Positions 1-7,453 of a DNA stretch of 64,000 nt are shown piece by piece. The stretch is taken from the NCBI RefSeq assembly GCF_014195505.1, contig NZ_JACIBV010000001.1:6386001-6450000 (forward strand), read 5' to 3'. The notes below the pieces were generated by a model, which ran no database searches, was not told where the DNA came from, and worked only from the letters and a program-made list of their open reading frames with translations. Origin of the DNA: Nonomuraea dietziae. GTDB taxonomy: Bacteria; Actinomycetota; Actinomycetes; Streptosporangiales; Streptosporangiaceae. A program made the translations under genes and the position numbers. The stretch's first letter is position 1. Each line of letters starts with the position of its first letter.

Positions 1-630
1 GAGCAGCTCGTCGACGCGGGCACCGCGGCCATGGTGGTCAACATCGGCCCCATCGTCATCGCCCTCCTCGGCGGCTGGCTGCTCAAGGAGGGCTTCCCTC
101 GGGCCCTGTTCGCCGGCCTCGCGGTGTCGTTCGCGGGCGCGGCGGTCGTGGGGCTGTCGATGTCCGAGGGCGGGGGCTCGTCGGTGGCGGGGGTGCTGCT
201 GTGCCTGCTGGCGGCCGTCTCGTACGGCGTCGGCGTCGTCTTCCAGAAGCCCGCTCTGCGCCACGCCAGTGCCTTGCAGGTGACGACGTTCGGCTGCGTG
301 GTCGGCACGGTGGCGTGCCTTCCGTTCGCCGGCCAGCTGGTCGCGGAGGCCTCCACGGCCTCGCTGGGAGCCACGCTGAACGTGGTCTATCTGGGCGTCT
401 TCCCGACCGCCCTGGCCTTCACGACCTGGGCCTATGCCCTGGCCAGGACGACGTCGGGGAAGATGGGCGCCACCACGTACGTGACTCCCGCACTGGTGGT
501 GCTGATGTCATGGGTGGCGCTGGGGGAGGTGCCTGGGTGGCTGACCCTGCTGGGCGGCCTGCTCTGCCTGGTCGGGGTGGGCGTCTCACGGATGAGGCCC
601 AGGCGGCTAAGCGGCCAGAGCGTGGGCTGA
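1..630 (+). CDS. EamA/DMT-family transporter, 3' part (5' end outside window)
   Basis: The frame is open from base 1, so the gene begins upstream of the window; an internal ATG at 31 is not its start. The visible 209 residues form about six hydrophobic segments separated by short loops, with a Gly/Ala-rich pattern and a final segment ending in a basic tail (RMRPRRL). This fits the second half of a drug/metabolite transporter (EamA) of about 300 residues. Such proteins are inner-membrane permeases for small metabolites; the substrate cannot be told here. The last 24 bases overlap the 3' end of the convergent membrane gene. Family assignment is fairly safe, substrate unknown. Confidence 0.8.
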   Translation, partial: EQLVDAGTAAMVVNIGPIVIALLGGWLLKEGFPRALFAGLAVSFAGAAVVGLSMSEGGGSSVAGVLLCLLAAVSYGVGVVFQKPALRHASALQVTTFGCVVGTVACLPFAGQLVAEASTASLGATLNVVYLGVFPTALAFTTWAYALARTTSGKMGATTYVTPALVVLMSWVALGEVPGWLTLLGGLLCLVGVGVSRMRPRRLSGQSVG

Positions 631-1185
631 CCTGCGGCCGGCCTTGCGGGCCAGCGGGTAGAAGGAGATCAGCAGGCAGATGGCGCCGAGCGGGATGAAG
701 TCACGCTCGATGGTCGGCAGGGCGAAGTCGAGCACGACGAGCACGGGAGTCCAGGCCCTGACCTTGCGCTGCGCGGCCAGCTGAACGATCAGGGAGACCT
801 GGGCGAGGTAGAACAGGAACGGCAGGCCGGTGTAGATCGCGATCTCGATGCCAGGGATCGACTGGATCCTGTCGAAGTGCTCGCCCATCGCCGCGTGGTC
901 GGCGGAGATGAAGCCGACGACGATGTCGATGACGAACTGGATGGCCACGGCCGTGACGCCGACGAAGCCGAGCACGACGCCGGTGGTGGCGAGCGCTCCC
1001 TTGCCCGCCATGCGGCGCAGCTCCAGGAAGATCGGGACGAACAGCGCAAGGGCGGCGAGGAAGGCCAGGTGACCGGCGGTCCAGGCGAATCCCGGGCCAC
1101 GCTCGCCGTCCAGGCCATCGAGGAAGCGGAGGATGCCGTAGGCGAGAACGAACAGGGGGGCGGCGATGAACGCGAACTTCTTCAT
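607..1185 (-). CDS. Small multi-pass membrane protein of unknown function
   Basis: The product is 192 residues with about six hydrophobic stretches (roughly residues 5-20, 33-53, 65-90, 108-132, 145-160 and 162-178) and a basic C-terminus. The pattern resembles small uncharacterised actinobacterial membrane proteins (DUF4386-like is possible, not proven). There is no catalytic motif that I recognise. It is read from a divergent promoter region shared with the secreted-protein gene at 1373, and converges with the EamA gene, overlapping it by 24 bases. I do not assign a function. Confidence 0.65.
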   Translation of the reverse strand: MKKFAFIAAPLFVLAYGILRFLDGLDGERGPGFAWTAGHLAFLAALALFVPIFLELRRMAGKGALATTGVVLGFVGVTAVAIQFVIDIVVGFISADHAAMGEHFDRIQSIPGIEIAIYTGLPFLFYLAQVSLIVQLAAQRKVRAWTPVLVVLDFALPTIERDFIPLGAICLLISFYPLARKAGRRSAHALAA

Positions 1186-1218
1186 GCCGAGAATCCTCGC
1201 GAAACGGCGCCCCTGTGT

Positions 1219-1238
1219 GATCGCCGGAGCGGGCGATC
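1219..1238. promoter_or_regulatory. Inverted repeat in divergent promoter region
   Basis: GATCGCC and GGCGATC are perfect 7-bp arms separated by 6 bases. The repeat lies in the 187-bp gap between the leftward membrane gene (start 1185) and the rightward secreted-protein gene (start 1373). The size and symmetry suit a dimeric repressor site, or it could form a stem-loop. No regulator is known from the sequence. Confidence 0.35.
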
Positions 1239-1372
1239 CTCCGACTCACTCTTGAGAGGGATCCGCCTCCCTCGCGCGGCCCCGGGGCAAGCAAGCATGG
1301 GCGAACGTTGGCGCTGCGCTGAAAGATCGCGGGGAACGTACCGGGCGTAATTGATCAAGGAGGCGGAAAGAC

Positions 1373-1846
1373 GTGCGTTCGGTACTCGCGACGGCCGTGT
1401 GCGCCGGTGCCCTGCTCCTGGCCGCGCCCGCGACGGCCACACCCATCCTGCCCTTCGGCGGCGACATCACCGTCACGCCGCAGTGGGTGGAGCCGGGCGG
1501 CGAGGTCAGCATCACCCTCGACTGCGACGACCACGAGCACGCCTTCGTCGAGTCGGAGGCGTTCGGCGAGGTGGAGCTGGACGGTGAGGAGGGCGTCGAC
1601 CTGCTGGTCGACGAGGAGCCTGGGAGGTACGCCGTCCACGGGCAGTGCGGCCCCGACGGGCCCCCGCTCAACGACACCTGGCTGGTCGTCGAGGACGACT
1701 ACCCCTACGGCGGGGTGGAGACGGGAGCGGGAGGCACCGCGATGCGCGTGGTGAGCCCCGCGGTGAGCGCGGGCGTGGGCGTGCTGGCCGCCGCCGCCAT
1801 CGGCGGGGGCGCGCTGTTCCTTCGTCGCCGCCGTGCCGGCCACTAG
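1373..1846 (+). CDS. Secreted, C-terminally membrane-anchored acidic protein
   Basis: The GTG start has an ideal ribosome site, AAGGAGG at 1357-1363, nine bases upstream. Residues 1-22 form a Sec signal peptide (basic start, hydrophobic core, AxA-type end). The mature part is acidic, starts with an Ig-like/beta-rich pattern and has only two cysteines (51 and 92), which could form a disulfide. Residues 131-150 are hydrophobic and are followed by RRRR, so the protein is likely held in the membrane with its bulk outside. There is no LPxTG motif. It overlaps the next gene, a class F sortase, by 14 bases, which suggests coupling. Function unknown. Confidence 0.75.
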   Translation: MRSVLATAVCAGALLLAAPATATPILPFGGDITVTPQWVEPGGEVSITLDCDDHEHAFVESEAFGEVELDGEEGVDLLVDEEPGRYAVHGQCGPDGPPLNDTWLVVEDDYPYGGVETGAGGTAMRVVSPAVSAGVGVLAAAAIGGGALFLRRRRAGH

Positions 1847-2486
1847 CCCGGCGAGGCCGGTCGCCTACGTGTTCCTGGCGGTCGCCGTGGCGCTGGCCTT
1901 CGACTCCTGCGCCAACAGGCGCCACGCGCCTCCGCCCATGCCCGACGGGAGCGCGGCCGAAGGCGTGGGGTCGCGGTCGAGGCAGTCGAACGTCATCATG
2001 CGGCGCAGCGTCCCCGAGCGCATCCAGATCCCTGCCATCGGCGTCGACGCCGAACTCACCAGGCTCGACCTGCAGAGCGACGGCAAGGTCGAGGTCCCGC
2101 CACTCGACCGCCCCGAGCTGGCCGGTTGGTACGCCGGCGGCGTCACCCCCGGCGAGCGCGGCCCTGCGACGATCTACGGCCACGTCGACACGAAGGAGGG
2201 CACCGCCGTCTTCTACCGTCTCGGTGAGCTGAAGCCCGGCGACGAGATCCGGTTGCACCGCAGCGACGGCTCGGCTGCCGTCTTCGCCGTCGACAGCGTC
2301 GAGGTCTTCGCCAAACGCTCCTTCCCCACCAGAAGGGTGTACGGCCCGACGGAGGCGCCCGAGCTCCGCCTGATCACCTGCGGAGGGGAGTTCGACCCCG
2401 ACGCGGACGGCTACCTCGCCAACGTGGTGGCCTTCGCCGGCTTCGTCAGGCCAGTTCCTGCCGGGGATGCACCACCTCGCGGATGA
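1833..2486 (+). CDS. Class F sortase-like transpeptidase
   Basis: The 217-residue product has an N-terminal membrane segment (about 10-23), then a flexible Pro-rich stretch and a sortase fold. The catalytic His is in YGHVDT (His117) and the nucleophile is in LITCGG (Cys183). Sortases normally use an Arg about 12-13 residues after the Cys; here that region (FDPDADGYLANVV) has no Arg, so the active site may be altered. Sortases join secreted proteins to cell-wall or pilus acceptors outside the membrane. The GTG start has no clear ribosome site but overlaps the preceding secreted-protein gene by 14 bases, pointing to translational coupling. It also overlaps the convergent AI-2E gene by 41 bases. 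Confidence 0.85.
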   Translation: MPATSPARPVAYVFLAVAVALAFDSCANRRHAPPPMPDGSAAEGVGSRSRQSNVIMRRSVPERIQIPAIGVDAELTRLDLQSDGKVEVPPLDRPELAGWYAGGVTPGERGPATIYGHVDTKEGTAVFYRLGELKPGDEIRLHRSDGSAAVFAVDSVEVFAKRSFPTRRVYGPTEAPELRLITCGGEFDPDADGYLANVVAFAGFVRPVPAGDAPPRG

Positions 2487-3603
2487 TGATCAGCAGCGCC
2501 GCGGCGAGCGGGATGGCCAGCAGCGCCCCGATCACGCCCAGCAGGGCGCCGCCGATGAGCGCGCCGACGATGGTGACGACAGGCGGCACGTCCACCGACG
2601 ACAGCATGATGCGCGGCGCGATCACGTAGTTCTCGATCTGCTGGTAGACGATGAAGAAGATCACACACCCGATGCCCACGGGGACGGAGACGAAGAAGCC
2701 GACCGCCGAGGCGACCACCGCGCCGATGAACGCCCCGACCAGCGGGATCAGGTCCGTCACCGCCACGATCATGGCCAGCGCGAGCGCGTAGGGAACGCGC
2801 AGCATCATCAGGAAGAAGAACGTGGTGAGCCCCGCGATCAGTGAGATGATCAGGTTGCCCGCGACGTAGCCGCCGATCTTCTCGATGATCGCGTCGCCCA
2901 GCAGCCTGGTGCGCTCCCTGCGTGACCTGGGGACCAGCCGGTAGCCGGACTCCTTCATCGTCGCCATCGACCCGAGGAAGTACAGGGTCAGGACCAGGAC
3001 GGTCAGCGCGTTGAAGATCGCCCCGATGACGACCTGACCGAAGCCGAGCAGCCCGCCGAACAGCTGGGAGCCGAACGCGCCGCTGCTCACGTACTCCACC
3101 ACCCGCTGGAGGAGCTGGAAGCGTTCGTCCAGGTCGCGAATGGTCGGGTTGGACTGTAACTGGCGGACGTAGCCGGGGATGCGCTGCGCGAACTCGCCGC
3201 TCTGCTCGGTCAGTGGAGGCACCAGCGCGACCCCCGAGCCGATGAAGACCAGGATCACGCCCAGGAACACGACGGTGATCGCCAGGGGCTTGGAGAAGCT
3301 GTGCGCCCTCAGGAACTCCACCGCAGGGTTGAGCCCGATCGCCAGGAACAGCGACACGACGATCAGCAGCAGCATGGAGCCGGCCGTCGCGATCGCCTGG
3401 ACCAGCAGCCACGCGGTGAGCACGCCCAGGGCTCCGACGAACCCGAAGACGAACGGGTTGGGCCATGGGGTTCGGGGATCCCGTCGCGGAGCACCCGCCG
3501 AAGCGGGAAGACGGGGCGCGCCGTCCGCCGGGTGGGGGGCGGCGGTGGTGGGCGGGTCCGGCAGGGACGCGGCGCCAGCGCCTGGGGGAGTGGGATCCGA
3601 CAC
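2446..3603 (-). CDS. AI-2E family transporter (PerM/TqsA-like permease)
   Basis: The 385-residue protein has a Pro/Ala-rich cytoplasmic leader of about 50 residues, two adjacent membrane segments near 55-95, a soluble middle part, and a C-terminal block of about five membrane segments with a typical PLVGAFIGAVV-type turn. This is the AI-2E transporter (PF01594) layout. Members move autoinducer-2, ions or polyprenyl-linked compounds, so substrate cannot be inferred. The start is GTG at 3603. The gene lies downstream of the uncharacterised gene at 3632-4804 with a 28-bp gap and may share its transcript. The 3' end overlaps the sortase gene by 41 bases. Confidence 0.88.
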   Translation of the reverse strand: MSDPTPPGAGAASLPDPPTTAAPHPADGAPRLPASAGAPRRDPRTPWPNPFVFGFVGALGVLTAWLLVQAIATAGSMLLLIVVSLFLAIGLNPAVEFLRAHSFSKPLAITVVFLGVILVFIGSGVALVPPLTEQSGEFAQRIPGYVRQLQSNPTIRDLDERFQLLQRVVEYVSSGAFGSQLFGGLLGFGQVVIGAIFNALTVLVLTLYFLGSMATMKESGYRLVPRSRRERTRLLGDAIIEKIGGYVAGNLIISLIAGLTTFFFLMMLRVPYALALAMIVAVTDLIPLVGAFIGAVVASAVGFFVSVPVGIGCVIFFIVYQQIENYVIAPRIMLSSVDVPPVVTIVGALIGGALLGVIGALLAIPLAAALLIIIREVVHPRQELA

Positions 3604-3631
3604 GGGACCCCACTGCCCACAGAAAGGACAA

Positions 3632-4804
3632 TTAGACGCTGACGTACTTGCGTGGGCGCAGCGCGTGCGCCCTCAGAGCGGCCAGCGCCGCCGACTGCCC
3701 GACCGGCGTCAGCCGGATGGTTCCTTCGAGGTCGACGCCCAGCCCCAACGCGGTGATCTGGCGCAGGAGCGTCGCCAGCGTGCCCGCGACGTCGTCGGGC
3801 CGCCATCCTTCGCCGCCGATCACCTCGGAGACCCGCGCGCAGAGCGTGGGCCACGGCATCGGGTCGCCGGAGGCCAGCAGCAGCAGCGCCGCCTCGCCCG
3901 CCGACACCGACAGCTCGTGATCTCCCGGCGCCAGCAGCAACCCTGTCGCCGTCTCCCACAGCAGATCGGGCGAGCCGAGCAGCTTCCTGCCCTCCGCGGT
4001 GATCACCAGGCGGGTGCCGAACCCGCGGATCGCCCCCAGCGAGTGCTCGGCCAGCTCCCGCAGCGCGACCGCCTCGGGCGAGGGGGGCAGGCGCAGCGGC
4101 ACGCCCTCCTCGGAGGCCGCCAGCGCGAGCAGGCCCTGCAACGCGGGCAGCGGCTCGGCGGGCACGGGGGCGTGCAGCCGTACCTCGAAGGGCTGGGCCA
4201 GCTCGCGCCTGGCCGGCCCTCTGCCCAGCACCCAGCGGTTGAGCCGCTCGCCCTGCACCCTGTGCAGCCAGCTGTCGCCGCCCAGCTCCGGCCTGGCCTC
4301 TGTCAGCCAGCGCCTGGTCAGGCCGACCTGGCCGTCGAACTCGGCGCCCGTCAGCATGGCCAGCTCCAGCGCCGCGGAGCAGGCCACGTGCGCGCCCAGC
4401 TCCTCCGGGCCCATGATCGTGCTCCACTGCAGCTCGGGCACGTCAGGAGGGAGTACGCCCGTGGCCTCGAGCGCCCGCTGGTAGGCGGCGGTGCCCGCCT
4501 CCTCGCCCTCGCGCTCGTAGGTGCGCAGGATCTCGTGCGTCGTCGAGGAGACGCACAAAGCGGCATATCGGTCGAGGCCCCCAAGGCGAAGCAGCCGCCC
4601 GAGCGCGTCGGCGATCCGTTCCCACGAACCGTCGACCTTGATCGGCAGGGTGTACCAGAGGAATTCGCACACGTCGAGTTGAGTGACCGTCTCCAGCGGC
4701 TCGCCGCCGGTCAGCCACTCCACCGCGGTTCTGGCCTCGTCGGCCACCTCGGGCTCGGAGCGCTCCAATTCCAGGAGGAGTGCGGCCACGTCCGGTGCAG
4801 GCAT
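3632..4804 (-). CDS. Conserved-looking protein of unknown function
   Basis: The product is 390 residues, soluble, with no signal peptide or membrane segment. I chose the ATG at 4804 over the longer frame to 4873, because the 23 extra residues look non-native and a GAGG lies just before this ATG. The protein is Leu/Ala/Glu-rich and mostly helical. Its last 90 residues (ending LTPVGQSAALAALRAHALRPRKY) resemble a winged-helix module, which is inference only. It is followed after 28 bp by the AI-2E gene in the same direction. I recognise no family and assign no role. Confidence 0.6.
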   Translation of the reverse strand: MPAPDVAALLLELERSEPEVADEARTAVEWLTGGEPLETVTQLDVCEFLWYTLPIKVDGSWERIADALGRLLRLGGLDRYAALCVSSTTHEILRTYEREGEEAGTAAYQRALEATGVLPPDVPELQWSTIMGPEELGAHVACSAALELAMLTGAEFDGQVGLTRRWLTEARPELGGDSWLHRVQGERLNRWVLGRGPARRELAQPFEVRLHAPVPAEPLPALQGLLALAASEEGVPLRLPPSPEAVALRELAEHSLGAIRGFGTRLVITAEGRKLLGSPDLLWETATGLLLAPGDHELSVSAGEAALLLLASGDPMPWPTLCARVSEVIGGEGWRPDDVAGTLATLLRQITALGLGVDLEGTIRLTPVGQSAALAALRAHALRPRKYVSV

Positions 4805-4904
4805 GCCTCGAAGTTTGCCGTATGGACCCCAGCCCTGACGATGACCGAAACCGGTGCGTATTGGGTCTTGCACAGCGCCTACCCTACGAAACCGTGGCTA
4901 AGCG

Positions 4905-4918
4905 GCCGGTAACCCGGC
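4905..4918 (-). terminator. Short hairpin after the PMT gene
   Basis: GCCGG and CCGGC arms with a 4-base loop sit directly beyond the stop codon of the leftward mannosyltransferase gene. The stem is short and there is no clear U-tract, so this is only a possible weak terminator. Confidence 0.3.
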
Positions 4919-6526
4919 TCATATCCACCGTGACTTGAACAGCATGCGGGCGTTCCAATCGACATAGGGGATCACCTCGCCCGCCAGGACGGGGTACAGC
5001 CAGCCGAAGTTGATCAGTGCGAGCAGTGCGAAGGCGCCGGTGATGGCCGCCCCGACCATCCGCCGGGACGGCGAGGCGGTCGAGGGGCCGATGATCAGCC
5101 CCGCCGCCAGCGTAAGGGCCAGCACCATGAACGGCACCATCGGGGCGGCGTAGAACAGGAACATCGTCCTGTTGTCGGCGATCGCCCAGTAGAACCAGGG
5201 GAGCCAGCCCATCAGGTAGGCCAGCAGGACGGCGCCCGCCCGCCAGTCGCGGGTCGAGACGTACCAGGCCACCATCGCGATCAGGGCGGCCAGCGCGCCG
5301 TACCAGATGACGGGGGTGCCGACCCCGAGCACCGCCTCCGAGCAGTCCTTCACGCCGCAGACGTTCTGCCTGCCCTCGTAGAAGAAGGCGACGGGCCGCA
5401 GCAGCAGCGGCCAGGACCAGGGCTCGGACAGGTAGGGGTGGGTGGAGTCGAGCTGGTTGTGGAAGCCCAGCACCTGGAGGTGGTAGTCGATCCACGAGCC
5501 GATCGACTTGACCACGAAGTAGGCGGGCCCCTGTGAGGTCGCCTCGCTCCAGTTGCGGCCGTAGCCGGTGGCGTTGGCGAACCAGCCCGCCCACGAGGCC
5601 ACGTAGGTGATCGCGGGCACCAGCGCCATCGCCAGCAGCCCGGTGGGCACGTCCTTCTCGAAGGCCCCCGCGTACGGCTTGCGCAGCCCGACCGCCTTGC
5701 GCGCCCCCATGTCCCAGACCATCGACATGATCGCGAAGGCGACGAGGAAGAAGATGCCCGACCACTTGACCGCGCAGGCCGCGCCCAGGCACAGGCCCGC
5801 CGCCAGCCGCCACGGCCTGGCGCCGAGATAGGGCCCCCTGGCCGACAGCGTCGAGGTCTCGTACCAGTCGACCAGTCGCGACCTGGCTCTGTCCCTGTCG
5901 ACGATCAGGCAGGCGAACCCGGCCAGCACCCAGAACATCAGGAAGATGTCGAGCAGCGCCGTACGGGAGAGCACGAACGCCAGCCCGTCGAGCGCGAGCA
6001 TCAGCCCGGCGAAGCAGCCCAGGAGCGTGGAGCGGGTCATCCTGCGCGCGACCCTGGCGATGATCAGGATGGACAGCGCGCCGACGAAGGCGGCGGCCGC
6101 CCGCCAGCCGAACGGGTTGAGCCCGAACATCCACTCGCCCGCCGCGATCATCCACTTGCCCAGCGGCGGATGGACGACGTAGGAGGCGCACTCGCCGATC
6201 TTGTCGGCCGCGCACTGCTTCCAGATGGCGCCGCTGTCGCCGGCCAGGATGAGCTTGTCGGCGTCCTTGACCGTGACGCGCTCGACCCCCCAGGTGAGCA
6301 GGGAGTAGGCGTCCTTCATGTAGTAGGTCTCGTCGAAGACGACGGCCTTGGGCCTGCCGAGGTCGACGAAGCGCAGCACCGCCCCGAAAAGGGCCACGAG
6401 CAGCGGTCCGACCCATCCCCACAAAGCGCTGCCGGGCATGGCGGGGATCAGCCTGTCGCGTAGGGAACGCTCGGGCTCGCCCTCCGGCTCGGAGAAGGCC
6501 TTGTGCGAGAAGTCGGTCACGGCCAT
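4919..6526 (-). CDS. pmt: Protein O-mannosyltransferase (GT39, PMT family), copy 1
   Basis: This enzyme transfers mannose from a polyprenyl-phosphate donor to Ser/Thr of exported proteins as they leave the Sec translocon. The product is 535 residues. Just after the first membrane segment is the conserved acidic pair in FDETYYMKDAY (Asp65-Glu66). Conserved WFANATGYGRNW- and HPPLGKWMIA-like stretches follow in the middle, with a C-terminal four-helix PMT_4TMC block. About ten membrane segments are visible. It is read divergently from rsmI across a 78-bp gap. A paralogue in the opposite direction lies right after rsmI. Bacterial PMTs of actinomycetes have this size and layout. Confidence 0.93.
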   Translation of the reverse strand: MAVTDFSHKAFSEPEGEPERSLRDRLIPAMPGSALWGWVGPLLVALFGAVLRFVDLGRPKAVVFDETYYMKDAYSLLTWGVERVTVKDADKLILAGDSGAIWKQCAADKIGECASYVVHPPLGKWMIAAGEWMFGLNPFGWRAAAAFVGALSILIIARVARRMTRSTLLGCFAGLMLALDGLAFVLSRTALLDIFLMFWVLAGFACLIVDRDRARSRLVDWYETSTLSARGPYLGARPWRLAAGLCLGAACAVKWSGIFFLVAFAIMSMVWDMGARKAVGLRKPYAGAFEKDVPTGLLAMALVPAITYVASWAGWFANATGYGRNWSEATSQGPAYFVVKSIGSWIDYHLQVLGFHNQLDSTHPYLSEPWSWPLLLRPVAFFYEGRQNVCGVKDCSEAVLGVGTPVIWYGALAALIAMVAWYVSTRDWRAGAVLLAYLMGWLPWFYWAIADNRTMFLFYAAPMVPFMVLALTLAAGLIIGPSTASPSRRMVGAAITGAFALLALINFGWLYPVLAGEVIPYVDWNARMLFKSRWI

Positions 6527-6556
6527 TCGGACATCGTAGGGGCCCCAACGCGGTAG

Positions 6557-6564
6557 TTACGTAA
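6557..6564. promoter_or_regulatory. TTACGTAA palindrome between pmt copy 1 and rsmI
   Basis: A perfect 8-bp palindrome sits in the 78-bp divergent gap between the leftward mannosyltransferase start (6526) and the rsmI start (6605). CACAAT at 6593-6598 lies six bases before the rsmI GTG, so a leaderless rsmI transcript is possible. The palindrome may be a regulator site; no regulator is implied. Confidence 0.25.
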
Positions 6565-6604
6565 GAAACACCGCCCATTTAGGGCCGCCTGACACAATGG
6601 TCAG

Positions 6605-7453
6605 GTGAGAGAACAGGGCAGGCTGGTGCTGGCGGGCGCGCCGATCGGGCAGGTCGGCGACGTGTCACCGAGACTACGCGAGGCGCTCGAGAGCGCCGAC
6701 GTGGTGGCGGCCGAGGACACCAGGCGGCTGCGGAGGCTGGCCAACGATCTCGGCGCCGAGATCGGCGGCCGCGTCGTTTCCTACTACGACCAGAACGAGG
6801 CCGCCCGCGCCGTCGAGCTGCTCGAGTCGCTCAAGGACGGCAGGACGGTCCTGGTGATCACCGACGCGGGCATGCCCGGCGTCTCCGACCCCGGCTACCG
6901 GCTGACCAGCCTGGCCGTCGAGGCGGGCATCACGGTCACCGCGCTGCCTGGCCCCTCGGCTGTCACCACCGCGCTGGCCGTCTCGGGCCTGGCCAGTGAC
7001 CGCTTCTGCTTCGAGGGTTTCCCCCCGCGCAAGGCGGGTGAGCGCTCCCGCAGGCTCGGCGCTCTGGCCGCCGAGGAGCGCACGATGGTCTTCTTCGAGG
7101 CCCCGCACCGCCTGGAGGCGGCGCTGCGCGCGATGGCCGAGGCCTTCGGCCCGGACCGGCAGGCCGCCGTCTGCCGCGAGCTGACCAAGACCTACGAGGA
7201 GGTGCGGCGCGGCGGGCTCGCCGAGCTGGCCGACTGGGCGGCAGGCGGCGTCAAGGGCGAGATCACCGTGGTCGTCTCCGGTCACGTGCCCGACGAGGGG
7301 CCCCCTGACATCGACGAACTCGTCGCCGAGGTCGACAGGAGAGTGGCCGGCGGAGTGCAGCGCAAGCAGGCCGTCGTCGACGTCGCCAAGGAGTCGGGCA
7401 TGGCCAAACGAGAACTGTATGACGCGGTTCACAGGAGATCGCCAACGCCATAA
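6605..7453 (+). CDS. rsmI: 16S rRNA (cytidine1402-2'-O)-methyltransferase RsmI
   Basis: RsmI adds a 2'-O-methyl group to C1402 in the decoding centre of 16S rRNA with SAM as donor. The 282-residue product opens with the tetrapyrrole-methylase type glycine-rich start (LVLAGAPIGQVGD). It carries AAEDTRRLRRL, the DAGMPGVSDPG loop, PGPSAVTTAL and FEAPHRL, all diagnostic for this family. A C-terminal KRELYDAVHR segment completes it. The start is GTG with no good ribosome site; a -10-like CACAAT six bases upstream suggests a leaderless mRNA. Its last 35 bases overlap the start of the second mannosyltransferase gene. Confidence 0.95.
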   Translation: MREQGRLVLAGAPIGQVGDVSPRLREALESADVVAAEDTRRLRRLANDLGAEIGGRVVSYYDQNEAARAVELLESLKDGRTVLVITDAGMPGVSDPGYRLTSLAVEAGITVTALPGPSAVTTALAVSGLASDRFCFEGFPPRKAGERSRRLGALAAEERTMVFFEAPHRLEAALRAMAEAFGPDRQAAVCRELTKTYEEVRRGGLAELADWAAGGVKGEITVVVSGHVPDEGPPDIDELVAEVDRRVAGGVQRKQAVVDVAKESGMAKRELYDAVHRRSPTP

